Part shown: positions 51,949 through 61,894 of the stretch, piece by piece
How positions within the stretch are numbered: the stretch's first letter is position 1
Layout: each line of letters starts with the position of its first letter
Assembly: GCA_002366565.1 (NCBI GenBank)
Contig: DFBJ01000012.1
Coordinates: 186,001 to 250,000, forward strand
Length of the DNA: 64,000 nt
Direction of reading: 5' to 3'
DNA from: Bacteriovoracaceae bacterium UBA3083
GTDB taxonomy: Bacteria > Bdellovibrionota > Bacteriovoracia > Bacteriovoracales > Bacteriovoracaceae
Translations under genes and position numbers: made by a program
Notes under the pieces: model-generated
The model's input: the letters and a program-made list of their open reading frames with translations, nothing else
Told to the model about the DNA's origin: nothing
The model's database searches: none

Positions 51949-52829
51949 TGTTAGAACTACTACTACACCTTACTATCCTTAGTGGAATAAATATCATTTT
52001 AGCAGTATCGCTAAACCTTATAAATGGAATCTGTGGGCAGTTTAGTTTAGGACATGCTGGTTTTTGGGCAGTTGGAGCTTACTCAGCTGCGGCATTTACA
52101 GTTTATGCTCAACTTCCTGTACCACCAGAAGTAAACCTAATCATCGGTTGCTTTATAGGTTTTATTGCTGCTTCAGTTGCAGGTCTAATTATTGGAGTAC
52201 CTTGTCTTAGACTTAGAGGAGATTACTTAGCAATTGCAACACTTGGTTTTGGTGAAATTATAAGAATTATCATCATGAATACTGATTCTATTGGTGGACC
52301 AAGAGGATTTAGTGGAATCCCTAAGATTTCAAATATCTTTTGGGTTTATCTATTTGTAGCTATTACTATTATAATCATTGCTAACATTATGAGAGGAACT
52401 CACGGTAGGGCCATCATTAGTATTAGAGAAGATGAGATAGCAGCAGATTCAATGGGAATCTATACATTCAAGTATAAGACAATGGCATTTGTAATTGGAG
52501 CTGGTTTTGCTGGAACAGCAGGATCTCTCTATGCTCATTACACACAATTTCTACACCCAAATGGTTTCACATTTATGATGTCTGTAATTATCCTCCTAAT
52601 GGTTATTCTTGGGGGACTAGGATCAATTACAGGTTCAATTGTTGGAGCTATTATCCTAACACTACTACCTGAAGTGTTAAGGCTTATGGGAGAAACAATA
52701 AGTGAGTGGAGAATGGTTATTTACTCTGTTCTACTAATTACTTTAATGCTTCTTAGACCTGGAGGAATTTTTGGTAAACATGAATTCAATCCTCTTAAAT
52801 ACTTTAAAAAGAAAGGAGAAGTAGCGTGA
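51948..52829 (+). CDS. livM: Branched-chain amino acid ABC transporter permease LivM
   Basis: The 293-residue inner-membrane permease has LivM signatures: INGICGQFSLGHAGFWAVGAY, CLRLRGDYLAIATLGFGEII, HGRAIISIREDEIAADSMGI (ATPase-coupling loop) and ILGGLGSITGSIVGAIIL. It is shorter than E. coli LivM, which has an N-terminal extension. It overlaps livG by four bases (the livG GTG lies inside its end). Confidence 0.95.
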   Translation: MLELLLHLTILSGINIILAVSLNLINGICGQFSLGHAGFWAVGAYSAAAFTVYAQLPVPPEVNLIIGCFIGFIAASVAGLIIGVPCLRLRGDYLAIATLGFGEIIRIIIMNTDSIGGPRGFSGIPKISNIFWVYLFVAITIIIIANIMRGTHGRAIISIREDEIAADSMGIYTFKYKTMAFVIGAGFAGTAGSLYAHYTQFLHPNGFTFMMSVIILLMVILGGLGSITGSIVGAIILTLLPEVLRLMGETISEWRMVIYSVLLITLMLLRPGGIFGKHEFNPLKYFKKKGEVA

Positions 52830-53599
52830 GTACTCCTATTTTAGAAGTTAAAGCAATCACAATGCGCTTTGGTGGTTTAACTGCTGTAGATAATTTCAAT
52901 CTATCTATTAATAAGTCTGACCTTGTTGGAGTTATTGGACCAAACGGTGCCGGTAAAACAACAATATTCAATATGATTACTGGAATATATGAACCAACAG
53001 AGGGTGATATTCACTTAAATGGTAAAAGTATTTCAGGAGAAAGACCTGCATTCATTACACAACAGGGAATTGCTAGAACATTCCAAAACATACGTCTCTT
53101 TAAAGACCTAAGTGTTTTAGATAATATTCGCCTAGCAGGTCACTTCCGTGCAGACTACGGTCTTTTCGCAAGTATCTTTAGAACAAAGAAATATCATAGT
53201 GAAGAAAAGAGAATAAAAGAAGAGTCAATTGAATTTTTAAAGATCTTTGGACTTCAAGATAAGCAAGAATTATTAGCAAAGAACTTACCTTATGGTGAGC
53301 AAAGACGTTTAGAAATTGCAAGAGCTCTAGCAACTAAGCCAGATGTTCTTCTTCTTGATGAACCAGCTGCTGGTATGAATCCAAACGAGACAAAAGAACT
53401 TACTGAGCTCATCAGATGGGTACGAGATAAGTTTCAAATTGCAATTCTTTTAATTGAACACGATATGAGACTAGTCATGGATGTCTGTGAAGAGATCTAT
53501 GTAGTCGATCATGGAGAATTAATTGCTCAAGGTCAGCCAAAAGAGATCCAAAACGATCCAAAAGTTATCGAGGCTTATCTAGGAACTGAACAAGCATAA
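52826..53599 (+). CDS. livG: Branched-chain amino acid ABC transporter ATPase LivG
   Basis: A GTG start follows AAAGGAGAAGTAGC. The 257-residue ATPase has Walker A GPNGAGKTT, Q-loop region TFQNIRLFKDLSV, an ABC signature here LPYGEQRRLEIARA, Walker B VLLLDEPAAGM and the H-loop IEHDMRLVM. The signature LPYGEQ in place of LSGGQ is normal for LivG. Confidence 0.96.
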   Translation: MSTPILEVKAITMRFGGLTAVDNFNLSINKSDLVGVIGPNGAGKTTIFNMITGIYEPTEGDIHLNGKSISGERPAFITQQGIARTFQNIRLFKDLSVLDNIRLAGHFRADYGLFASIFRTKKYHSEEKRIKEESIEFLKIFGLQDKQELLAKNLPYGEQRRLEIARALATKPDVLLLDEPAAGMNPNETKELTELIRWVRDKFQIAILLIEHDMRLVMDVCEEIYVVDHGELIAQGQPKEIQNDPKVIEAYLGTEQA

Positions 53600-53609
53600 G
53601 GGTTAAAAA

Positions 53610-54329
53610 ATGAGTAAAGAAGTACTATTAGAAGTAAAAGATATGCATGTTCACTACGGTGCAATTCATGCAATTCATGGAATAAATTTAAAAGTTCATA
53701 AAGGTGAGATTGTAACTATTCTTGGTTCAAACGGTGCCGGTAAAACAACAAGCTTACACACAATTTCAGGCCTATTAAGTCCAAGTAAGGGAGAAATTCT
53801 CTACCGCGGAAATAGAATTGATGGTGTTAAGGCCAATAAAATAGTTGGCCTTGGTGTTGCTCACTCTCCAGAAGGAAGAATGGTTTTCCCAGACTTAACA
53901 GTTAAAGAAAACTTAGAAATGGGCGCTTATCTTAGAAGAGATACAGAAAAAATAAAATCTGATTATGAATATATGTATAATCTCTTTCCAAAATTAAAAG
54001 AGAGATCTACTCAGCTTGCGGGAACACTTTCAGGTGGAGAGCAACAGATGCTTGCAATTGCAAGAGCGTATATGTCAGCACCAGATCTACTCCTATTAGA
54101 TGAGCCGTCTCTTGGTATTGCACCAATTTTAGTTCAAGCAATCTTTGATGCCATTGTAGATCTAAATAAGCACGGTATGACGATTCTATTAGTTGAGCAG
54201 AATGCATATGCATCCCTAAAAATCGCTGACAGAGGCTATGTTTTAGCAACTGGAGAGATTTTCATGGAAGGTCCAGCTAGTGAGCTCATCACAAATGAAG
54301 AGATTCAAAAGGCCTACCTAGGTCACTAG
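53610..54329 (+). CDS. livF: Branched-chain amino acid ABC transporter ATPase LivF
   Basis: The 239-residue ATPase has Walker A GSNGAGKTT, the LivF-type GVAHSPEGRMVFPDLTV, signature LSGGEQQMLAIARAYM, Walker B LLLLDEPSLGI and H-loop VEQNAYASL. It ends the liv operon and overlaps the convergent aminotransferase gene by four bases. Confidence 0.96.
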   Translation: MSKEVLLEVKDMHVHYGAIHAIHGINLKVHKGEIVTILGSNGAGKTTSLHTISGLLSPSKGEILYRGNRIDGVKANKIVGLGVAHSPEGRMVFPDLTVKENLEMGAYLRRDTEKIKSDYEYMYNLFPKLKERSTQLAGTLSGGEQQMLAIARAYMSAPDLLLLDEPSLGIAPILVQAIFDAIVDLNKHGMTILLVEQNAYASLKIADRGYVLATGEIFMEGPASELITNEEIQKAYLGH

Positions 54330-55477
54330 ATAGCATTTAAAATATCAAGGGCCCTAGTTAGGGTCTCTTGATCTTTTGCAAAGCAAATCCTTACAATCTT
54401 TTGATCAACTGGAGCATTTTCATAGAATACAGAAATTGGAATCGTAGCAATCCCATGTTCTTCAATAAGCTTTAAACAAAAATCCACATCATTAAGTTTT
54501 GAAATATTACTATAATCTAAGAGACAAAAATATGTACTACTAGGCTTTAGTACTTTGAATCTAGATTCCTTTAGGCCATCAACAAGAAAATCTCTCTTCT
54601 CTTTATAAAAATCTCCCAAGTTGAGAAAATTATCAACCTTCTCACTTAGGTAATCAGCAAGTGCCATCTGGGCCGCTGTAAAAGTAGAAAAAGTTATATA
54701 CTGGTGTAACTTTCTAACCTCTAAAGTTAGTCCAGGGTTGGCCACAAGATAGCCAACTTTCCATCCAGTCATATGACAGGACTTTCCAAAGCTATAAACA
54801 CTTATCAACCTATCAGCTAGAGAGGCCAAGTTCCTAGGATTGAAGTGGTACTCTTCATCAAAGCAAATTCCTTCATAGACCTCATCACTTAAGAGAATAA
54901 TATTCTTATTCTCAACTAACTTAGCTAGCTTGACCCAGTCAGCTTTCGTAAGTCTCGCTCCAGTAGGGTTATGAGGAGAATTAATAATGATCATTTTAGT
55001 TTTATCATTAATAGATTCTTCAATCTTTGAAAATGGTAGAGAGAAACCCTCACCGACTAGATTTAATCGCTTAGCGCTCCCTCCAGCAAGATCAATTGCC
55101 GGAACATAACTATCGTAACAAGGGTCAAAGACAAGAACTTCATCACCCTCTTTAACAAAGGCAAGTATACTTGCAGTAAGGGCCTCTGTAGCGCCTGAAG
55201 TTATTGTTATTTCTGTATCGGGATTAATATTGTGCTTGTATTTAATATTGAAGTATTTAGCAATACTATCTCTTAATTCTTTCACACCAGTCATAGGAGC
55301 ATATTGATTGAATCCTTCTTCGATATAGTGACAGACTCTTTCTTTTAAAAATTTGTCACCATCAAAGTCTGGAAAACCTTGACCTAGGTTCAGAGCACCT
55401 GAAGCATTTGCTCTAGCTGATATAGTAGTAAAAATAGTTTGACCAACATTTGGGAGTTTTGAATTAAATTTTATCAT
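54326..55477 (-). CDS. Class I PLP aminotransferase (YbdL/KAT-like)
   Basis: The 383-residue product has fold-type I aminotransferase marks: LNLGQGFPDFDGDKFL, QYAPMTGVKELRDSIA, ITSGATEALTASILAF (PLP phosphate), INSPHNPTGARLTKADW, LLSDEVYEG and SVYSFGKSCHMTGWKVGYLV with the Schiff-base Lys. The GQGFPDF opening and the SFGKxxxxTGWKxGY block fit methionine/kynurenine aminotransferases such as E. coli YbdL. Its position opposite the branched-chain amino acid transporter hints at amino acid catabolism, but the substrate is not certain. Confidence 0.9.
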   Translation of the reverse strand: MIKFNSKLPNVGQTIFTTISARANASGALNLGQGFPDFDGDKFLKERVCHYIEEGFNQYAPMTGVKELRDSIAKYFNIKYKHNINPDTEITITSGATEALTASILAFVKEGDEVLVFDPCYDSYVPAIDLAGGSAKRLNLVGEGFSLPFSKIEESINDKTKMIIINSPHNPTGARLTKADWVKLAKLVENKNIILLSDEVYEGICFDEEYHFNPRNLASLADRLISVYSFGKSCHMTGWKVGYLVANPGLTLEVRKLHQYITFSTFTAAQMALADYLSEKVDNFLNLGDFYKEKRDFLVDGLKESRFKVLKPSSTYFCLLDYSNISKLNDVDFCLKLIEEHGIATIPISVFYENAPVDQKIVRICFAKDQETLTRALDILNAI

Positions 55478-55518
55478 TCATAGATTATAATGATTAAAAT
55501 CTTAAGTGCAAATTGCTC

Positions 55519-55545
55519 AAAAAAAGGCCCTCAAAGAGGGCCCTT
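55519..55545 (-). terminator. Intrinsic terminator of the 55549-58848 gene
   Basis: On the minus strand GGGCCCTC, a short loop and GAGGGCC are followed by seven T. Confidence 0.85.
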
Positions 55546-55548
55546 ATA

Positions 55549-58500
55549 TTATTCTTTTTTCTTTTTCTCTAACAGTACTGGATAAGCAGACTTGATATAA
55601 CGTTTAGTAACTCTATCAAATAAGCTGTCAGTCTCATTCGGCTCATATTTCTTGTCATCAATATTATCTAAGATTTCGTTATTATTTACACCATAACTAG
55701 ATCCATAAGATGATCCATAGTTCCCACCAGAATTTGAGCCAGATCCATTATTGTAGTTAGAGCTGCCACTAGATCTGTTAAATCCACCATAACCACTTCC
55801 TGATGATGATCCTGAACCTGATCCCCAGTTAATTCCTGAGTTAGCATCTACTTTACTGTCACCCTCGCCATCTCTAGCAGATTTCCCAAGAGCTGAGTTA
55901 GCTCCACTTGAAGTGCTAAGACCACTCTTCCCACTTAGACTAGGAGAATATGAAGCGAAAGCATTTGCTTTATTTTTTAACTGATCTCCAAAAGCACTAT
56001 CTAAAGATGCTTGATAGTCAGCAAGGGCCGTATCTTTCTTATATTTAATTCTCTTATTAATAAGCTTAGAAACTCTATCTGCTTCAGCTTTTTTGATTGC
56101 ACTTAAGCTACTTCCAGTATTCGAGTCATTTAGGCTTGCACTTGAACTATCAGAACTTTTTCCAAAAAGGTTATCCATAAAAGAACCAGAAGAAGCTGAT
56201 CCATACTTACTAGACATAACACCTAGTAATGATCCACTAACATTCTTAATGAAACCTGCTTCTTCACCTTCAACATCGTTTAGAGAGTTAGAGTTTCCAA
56301 TAAGTCTTGATTCAAGACCTAAGTTTACATCTAAATCTGCAACATTTTTATCATGAGAAGCATTTACATCAACTAAACAACTCTCATTCTTTTCATAAAC
56401 AGATGCAACTAAATCAAAGTACGCCTTAGCGACACCAGTAACTTGTAACATTCGAAGAGGCTCTATGGCCTTGCCAATAGGAACACGTACTTCATACTCA
56501 TCTTGCTTCTCACAGTATTGCGGTAATCCGCCAGCAAGAGTTCCTTCTTTTGATTTTGAAAGGTAGTCATTATTAGAAATTAAACTATTTTCTCTAAGCG
56601 GAACTTCATGAGAATACTTTCTAAATAAGTCTAGAGTCATGTAATATTCAGCTGGAGTTTTATTACTTGTACCTACAAGGGAAGAAGAAGAAGTATTCTT
56701 AATCATACTATTATCTACATCTCCTCCTGATCTATAATCAAAGTACTTAGAGTAAAGATCAAATTTATCTAGTCCTTTATTGTCTCCATTGCTTTCAAAC
56801 TTTGCATAAGTACTATTCTCAAGAAGCAACTTATTTACCTTAGCAAGCTTAGGTAGCATCTTTCCTCTAATCGTCAATGCTTTAAACGGATAAGAAGGAT
56901 CATGTAAGAAATCGACTACTTCATCTTTTTTAATGTCTCTTACAAGCCAGTTATTCTCTGAACAGTTTTCATTGTGAGCACAGTACCAAACAGCGTTCTG
57001 ACCTGCATGAGCAGCCTTACTAAGTTCAGCTTCATACTCTGCCGTCATATCCTTAATTGTTTTAATGTATGCGATTTGAAAATTCTTAGTTAGGTTTTGA
57101 TTTTTAAACGCAGCTGATTGAATATCTAGGCCAAGAAACATATTCTTCTCTACGGCCTTATCATCTTCAGGTGTATTTTCTTTCTTATCAACTTTTTGTA
57201 AGTAAGCGATATAGGCCTTGTACTCACCTGCTGTATAATCCTCAGCAGTCTTAAATTGAGCATAAGCCTCTTTATAATCTGTTCTATATCTAACAACTGT
57301 ATCGTGTAAAAGCTTCGTCAAATCATATGTTGAAGAATTAGGCTCAACACTACTAGAACCAGAGTTTGCTCCCTGTTGATCTTCCTCTGCATCTTCAGTA
57401 TTTACCTCAATTGAACTTACAGCATCACTCTTACCATCAATTAGAGTAAATAAGTTTTCATAGTTACCTAGCTCAAGGAAGTATTTATCAACTAAAGCAT
57501 TAACTTCATCAGGAATTGTAGGGTTACAATTTGCTCCTGCACGAATTCCATCGGCCATACTAGCAAGCTTAATCTCATCATCTAAAGCTGGTGGATCAAA
57601 AGGTGGAACATTACATGTCTTATCTTTTGGATCAAAGTAAAGACCATTACAACAAGTGTCTTGTGAAGTTGTCTTTTGCCCAGCAAGTGTACAAAGCTTT
57701 CTCTTCCAATTTACAGAAACTTCAAATAACCCGTGACAGAAGTTTTGAGTTTCAATTCCCCAGCCTCCATCAAGACCTTTATCTCTAGAATTATAATCAA
57801 TCGCACTAGCGTTTCCACCAGGATTACACTTAGCCGGACCGATCTTCTTAACTAATTTTAAGTCTTTTATATATGTAACTTCTTTTTGAGGATCAGGTTC
57901 ATCAGTTAACTTTCCAGATTTATCTACTTTAAAAGGAGTTACAGCACAAAATTGCTTTCCACCACTTTCATTCTCTTCACCATTACAAACAACCTCTAAT
58001 TTCTGTGTACCACTTTCTGCAATATAGTCAGTCATATGAGGTTTTGGATTACATGTAGGTCTAAATCCACACTTAGGGTCTTTATACTGAATTGCAAAGT
58101 CACCATGACAAGAGTTGGTAACCCAAATAGTATTATCGTCATTTATACCGTAAGTACTTCCCTTTACACATGAAGACCTAGATTTCTTTTTTAATAAATA
58201 AACATTACCAATTTTTCTATTCTTGAAATCCTCTTGAGTAACATCACACTCATTTCTTATATAGCAGTATGATCTACATTCTAATTTAATATTTTTAGTC
58301 TGGTCATCGTAATCACATCTATTAAGAATTGGGTTTGATTTTTCTGAGAACTCATGTGGCTGTGTCATATATTGGTAACATTGATATCTAAAGTCATTAA
58401 CACATGAGTCAGTCATATTTGTCTTACAACTACTATCCGATAACTTAAGTCTATCAACACATTGATCCATAGTATAAAGGAGTAAATCTTTCTCAGCAGG

Positions 58501-58848
58501 AGCAGCATTATTACATTGTCCCTTTACGTTAGACTCTTTCTCCCAAGTATAACCATCTTGGATACACTTACACTTTGTTTCGATAAGGTTTTCATATGAT
58601 TCAATCTCAGCAGGACTCATCGAGTCCTCTCCTGTTTGCCCCATCTCATTTTGAATAGTGAACATTACACATCGTTCAACGAGAACTTGTTTTTGATCAC
58701 CATTGAGTTTTTCGAGTTGAGTTTTATAGTCGATATTTGTCGCAGGATCGATATAGTTATCTAATGGATCTATCGCCCCACCAGAACTCTGCGCCACACT
58801 TCCAAGAGAAGTTAGAAATAGAAGTAAAATCAGAAATTGCTTTTTCAT
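55549..58848 (-). CDS. Giant secreted Cys-rich protein with Ser/Gly-rich tail
   Basis: The start is taken as ATG 58848 (MKKQFLILLLFLTSLGSVAQ, a signal peptide) because GGGTGG lies at the right distance; a GTG nine bases upstream is also in frame. The 1099-residue product has a Cys-rich N-terminal 400 residues (CKCIQDGYTWEKESNVKGQC, DQCVDRL, CCNGLYFDPKDKTC), a long helical centre (440-850), and from about 900 a Ser/Gly/Asn-rich tail (SGSGSSSGSGYGG) ending LLEKKKKE. The two Cys-x-aromatic-x-Cys modules resemble small disulfide-bonded repeats. No known domain is recognised; surface or secreted location is likely. Confidence 0.75.
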   Translation of the reverse strand: MKKQFLILLLFLTSLGSVAQSSGGAIDPLDNYIDPATNIDYKTQLEKLNGDQKQVLVERCVMFTIQNEMGQTGEDSMSPAEIESYENLIETKCKCIQDGYTWEKESNVKGQCNNAAPAEKDLLLYTMDQCVDRLKLSDSSCKTNMTDSCVNDFRYQCYQYMTQPHEFSEKSNPILNRCDYDDQTKNIKLECRSYCYIRNECDVTQEDFKNRKIGNVYLLKKKSRSSCVKGSTYGINDDNTIWVTNSCHGDFAIQYKDPKCGFRPTCNPKPHMTDYIAESGTQKLEVVCNGEENESGGKQFCAVTPFKVDKSGKLTDEPDPQKEVTYIKDLKLVKKIGPAKCNPGGNASAIDYNSRDKGLDGGWGIETQNFCHGLFEVSVNWKRKLCTLAGQKTTSQDTCCNGLYFDPKDKTCNVPPFDPPALDDEIKLASMADGIRAGANCNPTIPDEVNALVDKYFLELGNYENLFTLIDGKSDAVSSIEVNTEDAEEDQQGANSGSSSVEPNSSTYDLTKLLHDTVVRYRTDYKEAYAQFKTAEDYTAGEYKAYIAYLQKVDKKENTPEDDKAVEKNMFLGLDIQSAAFKNQNLTKNFQIAYIKTIKDMTAEYEAELSKAAHAGQNAVWYCAHNENCSENNWLVRDIKKDEVVDFLHDPSYPFKALTIRGKMLPKLAKVNKLLLENSTYAKFESNGDNKGLDKFDLYSKYFDYRSGGDVDNSMIKNTSSSSLVGTSNKTPAEYYMTLDLFRKYSHEVPLRENSLISNNDYLSKSKEGTLAGGLPQYCEKQDEYEVRVPIGKAIEPLRMLQVTGVAKAYFDLVASVYEKNESCLVDVNASHDKNVADLDVNLGLESRLIGNSNSLNDVEGEEAGFIKNVSGSLLGVMSSKYGSASSGSFMDNLFGKSSDSSSASLNDSNTGSSLSAIKKAEADRVSKLINKRIKYKKDTALADYQASLDSAFGDQLKNKANAFASYSPSLSGKSGLSTSSGANSALGKSARDGEGDSKVDANSGINWGSGSGSSSGSGYGGFNRSSGSSNYNNGSGSNSGGNYGSSYGSSYGVNNNEILDNIDDKKYEPNETDSLFDRVTKRYIKSAYPVLLEKKKKE

Positions 58849-58988
58849 AAAAACCACCCAAAAGGCATTAAACTATTAAAATATATAGTTAAATTTTAAC
58901 ATTAGATTAAATTTGTTGAAACTTCTTACAAACTATAGATAGATTTTTCCTCATTTCTCCAATATTAACAATAGGTTATATTTACCAT

Positions 58989-61523
58989 ATGATAAAAAAA
59001 ACCAAACAAAACCTGTCCTTAAAAGTTGGCATTCAATTTATTTTACTGAGTGCCTTATCCTTCAATACTCAAGCCAAAGATCAGACGATTCACTTTACTT
59101 GTGAAAATACACAGGTAAAGAATGGTGTCATAAACTCTTTTCAAAAAGATCAGTACATAAGCATCTCATCTCCTGGTCTTTTTAAAGAATTCTACTCTCA
59201 AGATAGTGATTCGCTCTATCACTACAAAAATGGAGTATGGAAATGGAAAGAAGATGACAGAAGCTATTATATAGATCTTTCTAAATTAAAATCTGACTTA
59301 AAACTAAACGAACATACTTATAAGCTTCGATACCTTACGGAAGAAAATTTAACAAAGTTGGAATTCTCCCCTGTTCTTCAAAAACAGATTACTACTGAAA
59401 TTAAATTTCCATATATTTCAATTGAAACGATTGACCCAAGACTTCCTATTCACAGGACATGGAGACTACCAAAAAATATAAGAGCAATTACAAGTGCAAA
59501 CTACTATATCGAATATAATGATAAGTACTCGTTACTTACAAGAATTATACAAAGCCTAAATAGTGCATTTTTAAAAAACACTATAAGCTGCAAAAGATTA
59601 GAGACAAATGCTCCAACACTTAGAAAGTTTGACAAGGCAATTGATTTAACTAGTACCCCACAAAAATGGCCAAAGAGCTTAGTACCACTCAGAGAAAGTA
59701 TTCAACAGATAATCATTGATTCTTACCTAGGTGGAGAACTTACAGACAATCAATTTAAAGATAAGTTAGACTATTTTGATAATGTTCATTTATCAAAAAG
59801 ATTAATTTTTACATCAGTTAAACTTGAGAAATTTTCATCTAACGAAAGAAAGATTAAAATTGAAAACTTACAAAATTTAATTGGAGAAAAGATTTCTCTT
59901 CCAAAAGATTCAAGAGTAAAAAGAATTTTCAATAACGAATCAAGAAAGGGAAAGGAAGTATTAGATATTCCAATAGATACTTCTAAATTTGCAGATGAAA
60001 GAGATGCTTTTAAACCAAATAAATATTTAGACATGTCTATTCTCTCTCGCGTTGCACTCTACCAAAAAGATGATAATTACTTCTTTTACTTCTATAACAC
60101 AAAAGACTCCGCGCAAATTGAAGTGGGACCTTTCTCATTTAAAAGTCTCTATTGGAAAACGTTTAAAAATAAGCTCTCAAAATGTACAGACAGAGTAATG
60201 AAGTACTTTAATGAATATGAGAGAAAATCATTTGTCTTCTCTAGATCTAAATCACTCCCTGTATCAGATGAACTTATTTCCTACGAAAGAAATCATAAGA
60301 AATATCCTCTTAATGAAATAATCATCACTAATAACTGTAGAGGACCTGGAAATATCGAATTTGAATGGCCAGGAATAATGAAAACATACTTTCAACTACC
60401 TATGACGGTTATGAACAAAGTGTACAAAGAAATGACTGGCAGTGATGAGACATTCTATGATCTAGGAATTGAAAGTAGAAACTCTTCTTTTTATTCAAAT
60501 CTATATAAAGATTTAAACTACTCTCCAGGAATCAAAAACAAAGTTGTTTCACTATGGTCGAAATTTTTTGAAAAAGACTACAGATGGTATGCGGCCAACG
60601 ACTTTAAGAAGGCAGTTAATAGTTGTTCAATCTCAGACATAGAAAAAGACTTACAAAACAAAGAAAAAGATTTTAAAGAAATACAATTTAAGTATGAAAT
60701 GGGAAGAATAGAATACGACCAATTCCCTGTTGAAACGAGAATGAAGTCAGGCTACAACAAAATTAAAACACCATTAGTCTATGTAAAGACACCATGTAAC
60801 GATAGTGACCTTAAACAAGCACCACCAAAACACTTCTATCCACCTAAGCCTCTCTACCTTACGAACAGCTTAGAATACTGGAAGAATAAGACATGTTCAT
60901 TCGCTCCAATTAACTTCTTTCACTACAAAGATCTATTAGAATATGAAGTTCATTTATCTATGTTTGAGGTAGATGGGGTTTACACAGGTCAAAACTGGGA
61001 GACAAGTCTGCAAGAGACAAATGATCATGACCTATCTCTTTTAAAAGATGACAAGGTAAGAGTAAAATTCGATTTCAAAAATGCTTATAGTTTCAAAAAA
61101 ATGAAGATTTCAAAAGATGAAAGACTCTTAACTATTAAGTTATCTGGAGATAGAAACTTCAATTTAACACTTGGTAATATTGATTTAAGTAAACTTACAC
61201 AAAGCTCGACAAAAGAAGTTTTTAAAAGTGATTTTCGTCCATGGGCAACTGATAAAGTAAAAGGAATATATAAATTGATAGGAATCAATACATTTGATCT
61301 AAGCTCTTACTACTCAGACAAACCAAGTAATAAAGTTGAAACATTCTCTCTTTTTCATAAAGATAATGGAGATCTACTCAATCATCATCTTCCAACAATT
61401 GGTATTGAGCAGTGGTTCTTAAGACTTAGAGGAAATCAATTAATCTTAGACTTAATATCTCATGAGAGAATTACTCCCGTTGCGAGAATAATAGCAGAGA
61501 TACCGTCTAATTTTCTTCTTTGA
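58989..61523 (+). CDS. Large exported protein, unknown function
   Basis: The 844-residue product begins with a long but plausible signal peptide (LSLKVGIQFILLSALSFNTQA after a KKTK stretch). It is Lys/Tyr/Phe-rich and of mixed alpha/beta character, with sparse cysteines (FTCENT, ISCKRL, LSKCTD, TNNCRG, NSCSIS, TPCNDS, KTCSF). No family is recognised. It is transcribed divergently from the giant gene to its left with about 140 bases between them, so the two may be co-regulated. Confidence 0.68.
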   Translation: MIKKTKQNLSLKVGIQFILLSALSFNTQAKDQTIHFTCENTQVKNGVINSFQKDQYISISSPGLFKEFYSQDSDSLYHYKNGVWKWKEDDRSYYIDLSKLKSDLKLNEHTYKLRYLTEENLTKLEFSPVLQKQITTEIKFPYISIETIDPRLPIHRTWRLPKNIRAITSANYYIEYNDKYSLLTRIIQSLNSAFLKNTISCKRLETNAPTLRKFDKAIDLTSTPQKWPKSLVPLRESIQQIIIDSYLGGELTDNQFKDKLDYFDNVHLSKRLIFTSVKLEKFSSNERKIKIENLQNLIGEKISLPKDSRVKRIFNNESRKGKEVLDIPIDTSKFADERDAFKPNKYLDMSILSRVALYQKDDNYFFYFYNTKDSAQIEVGPFSFKSLYWKTFKNKLSKCTDRVMKYFNEYERKSFVFSRSKSLPVSDELISYERNHKKYPLNEIIITNNCRGPGNIEFEWPGIMKTYFQLPMTVMNKVYKEMTGSDETFYDLGIESRNSSFYSNLYKDLNYSPGIKNKVVSLWSKFFEKDYRWYAANDFKKAVNSCSISDIEKDLQNKEKDFKEIQFKYEMGRIEYDQFPVETRMKSGYNKIKTPLVYVKTPCNDSDLKQAPPKHFYPPKPLYLTNSLEYWKNKTCSFAPINFFHYKDLLEYEVHLSMFEVDGVYTGQNWETSLQETNDHDLSLLKDDKVRVKFDFKNAYSFKKMKISKDERLLTIKLSGDRNFNLTLGNIDLSKLTQSSTKEVFKSDFRPWATDKVKGIYKLIGINTFDLSSYYSDKPSNKVETFSLFHKDNGDLLNHHLPTIGIEQWFLRLRGNQLILDLISHERITPVARIIAEIPSNFLL

Positions 61524-61722
61524 CAACCTTATATTCGGCTTCAAAAATATCTGCAGACGAAGCCGAATGTTTAGTTCTACGCTCCTGATGAGTATTATTT
61601 CCTGTATTTTGAGAGTATGCTCCGGCCATGGCCTTCTTTTGAAGATAGCCACGCAGGATCGATCTCATAAATGTATAGAGAAAGTAGAAGAATATTAATT
61701 TAAGTAAAAATTGAATAATCAT
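61507..61722 (-). CDS. Small membrane-anchored protein
   Basis: The 71-residue product has an N-terminal transmembrane helix (IIQFLLKLIFFYFLYTFM) and a basic, then acidic cytoplasmic-type tail ending DIFEAEYKVVKEEN, a layout seen in short uncharacterised envelope proteins with an EAEYxVV-like end. It overlaps the convergent 844-residue gene by 17 bases. Confidence 0.6.
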   Translation of the reverse strand: MIIQFLLKLIFFYFLYTFMRSILRGYLQKKAMAGAYSQNTGNNTHQERRTKHSASSADIFEAEYKVVKEEN

Positions 61723-61894
61723 ATTGATCCTTTTAAGTATTTAAACAACGCGCCTACCAATTAGTCAAATGACTTAGAATAATTCGTTAAACTACGTAAT
61801 TTTCAACAATTAGTATCTTTTCGCCTTGTGTGTAAGATGGTAATGTTTTGAGCAATGTCAATGGATCAAATATATTAAATGAGGAAATTACGCG

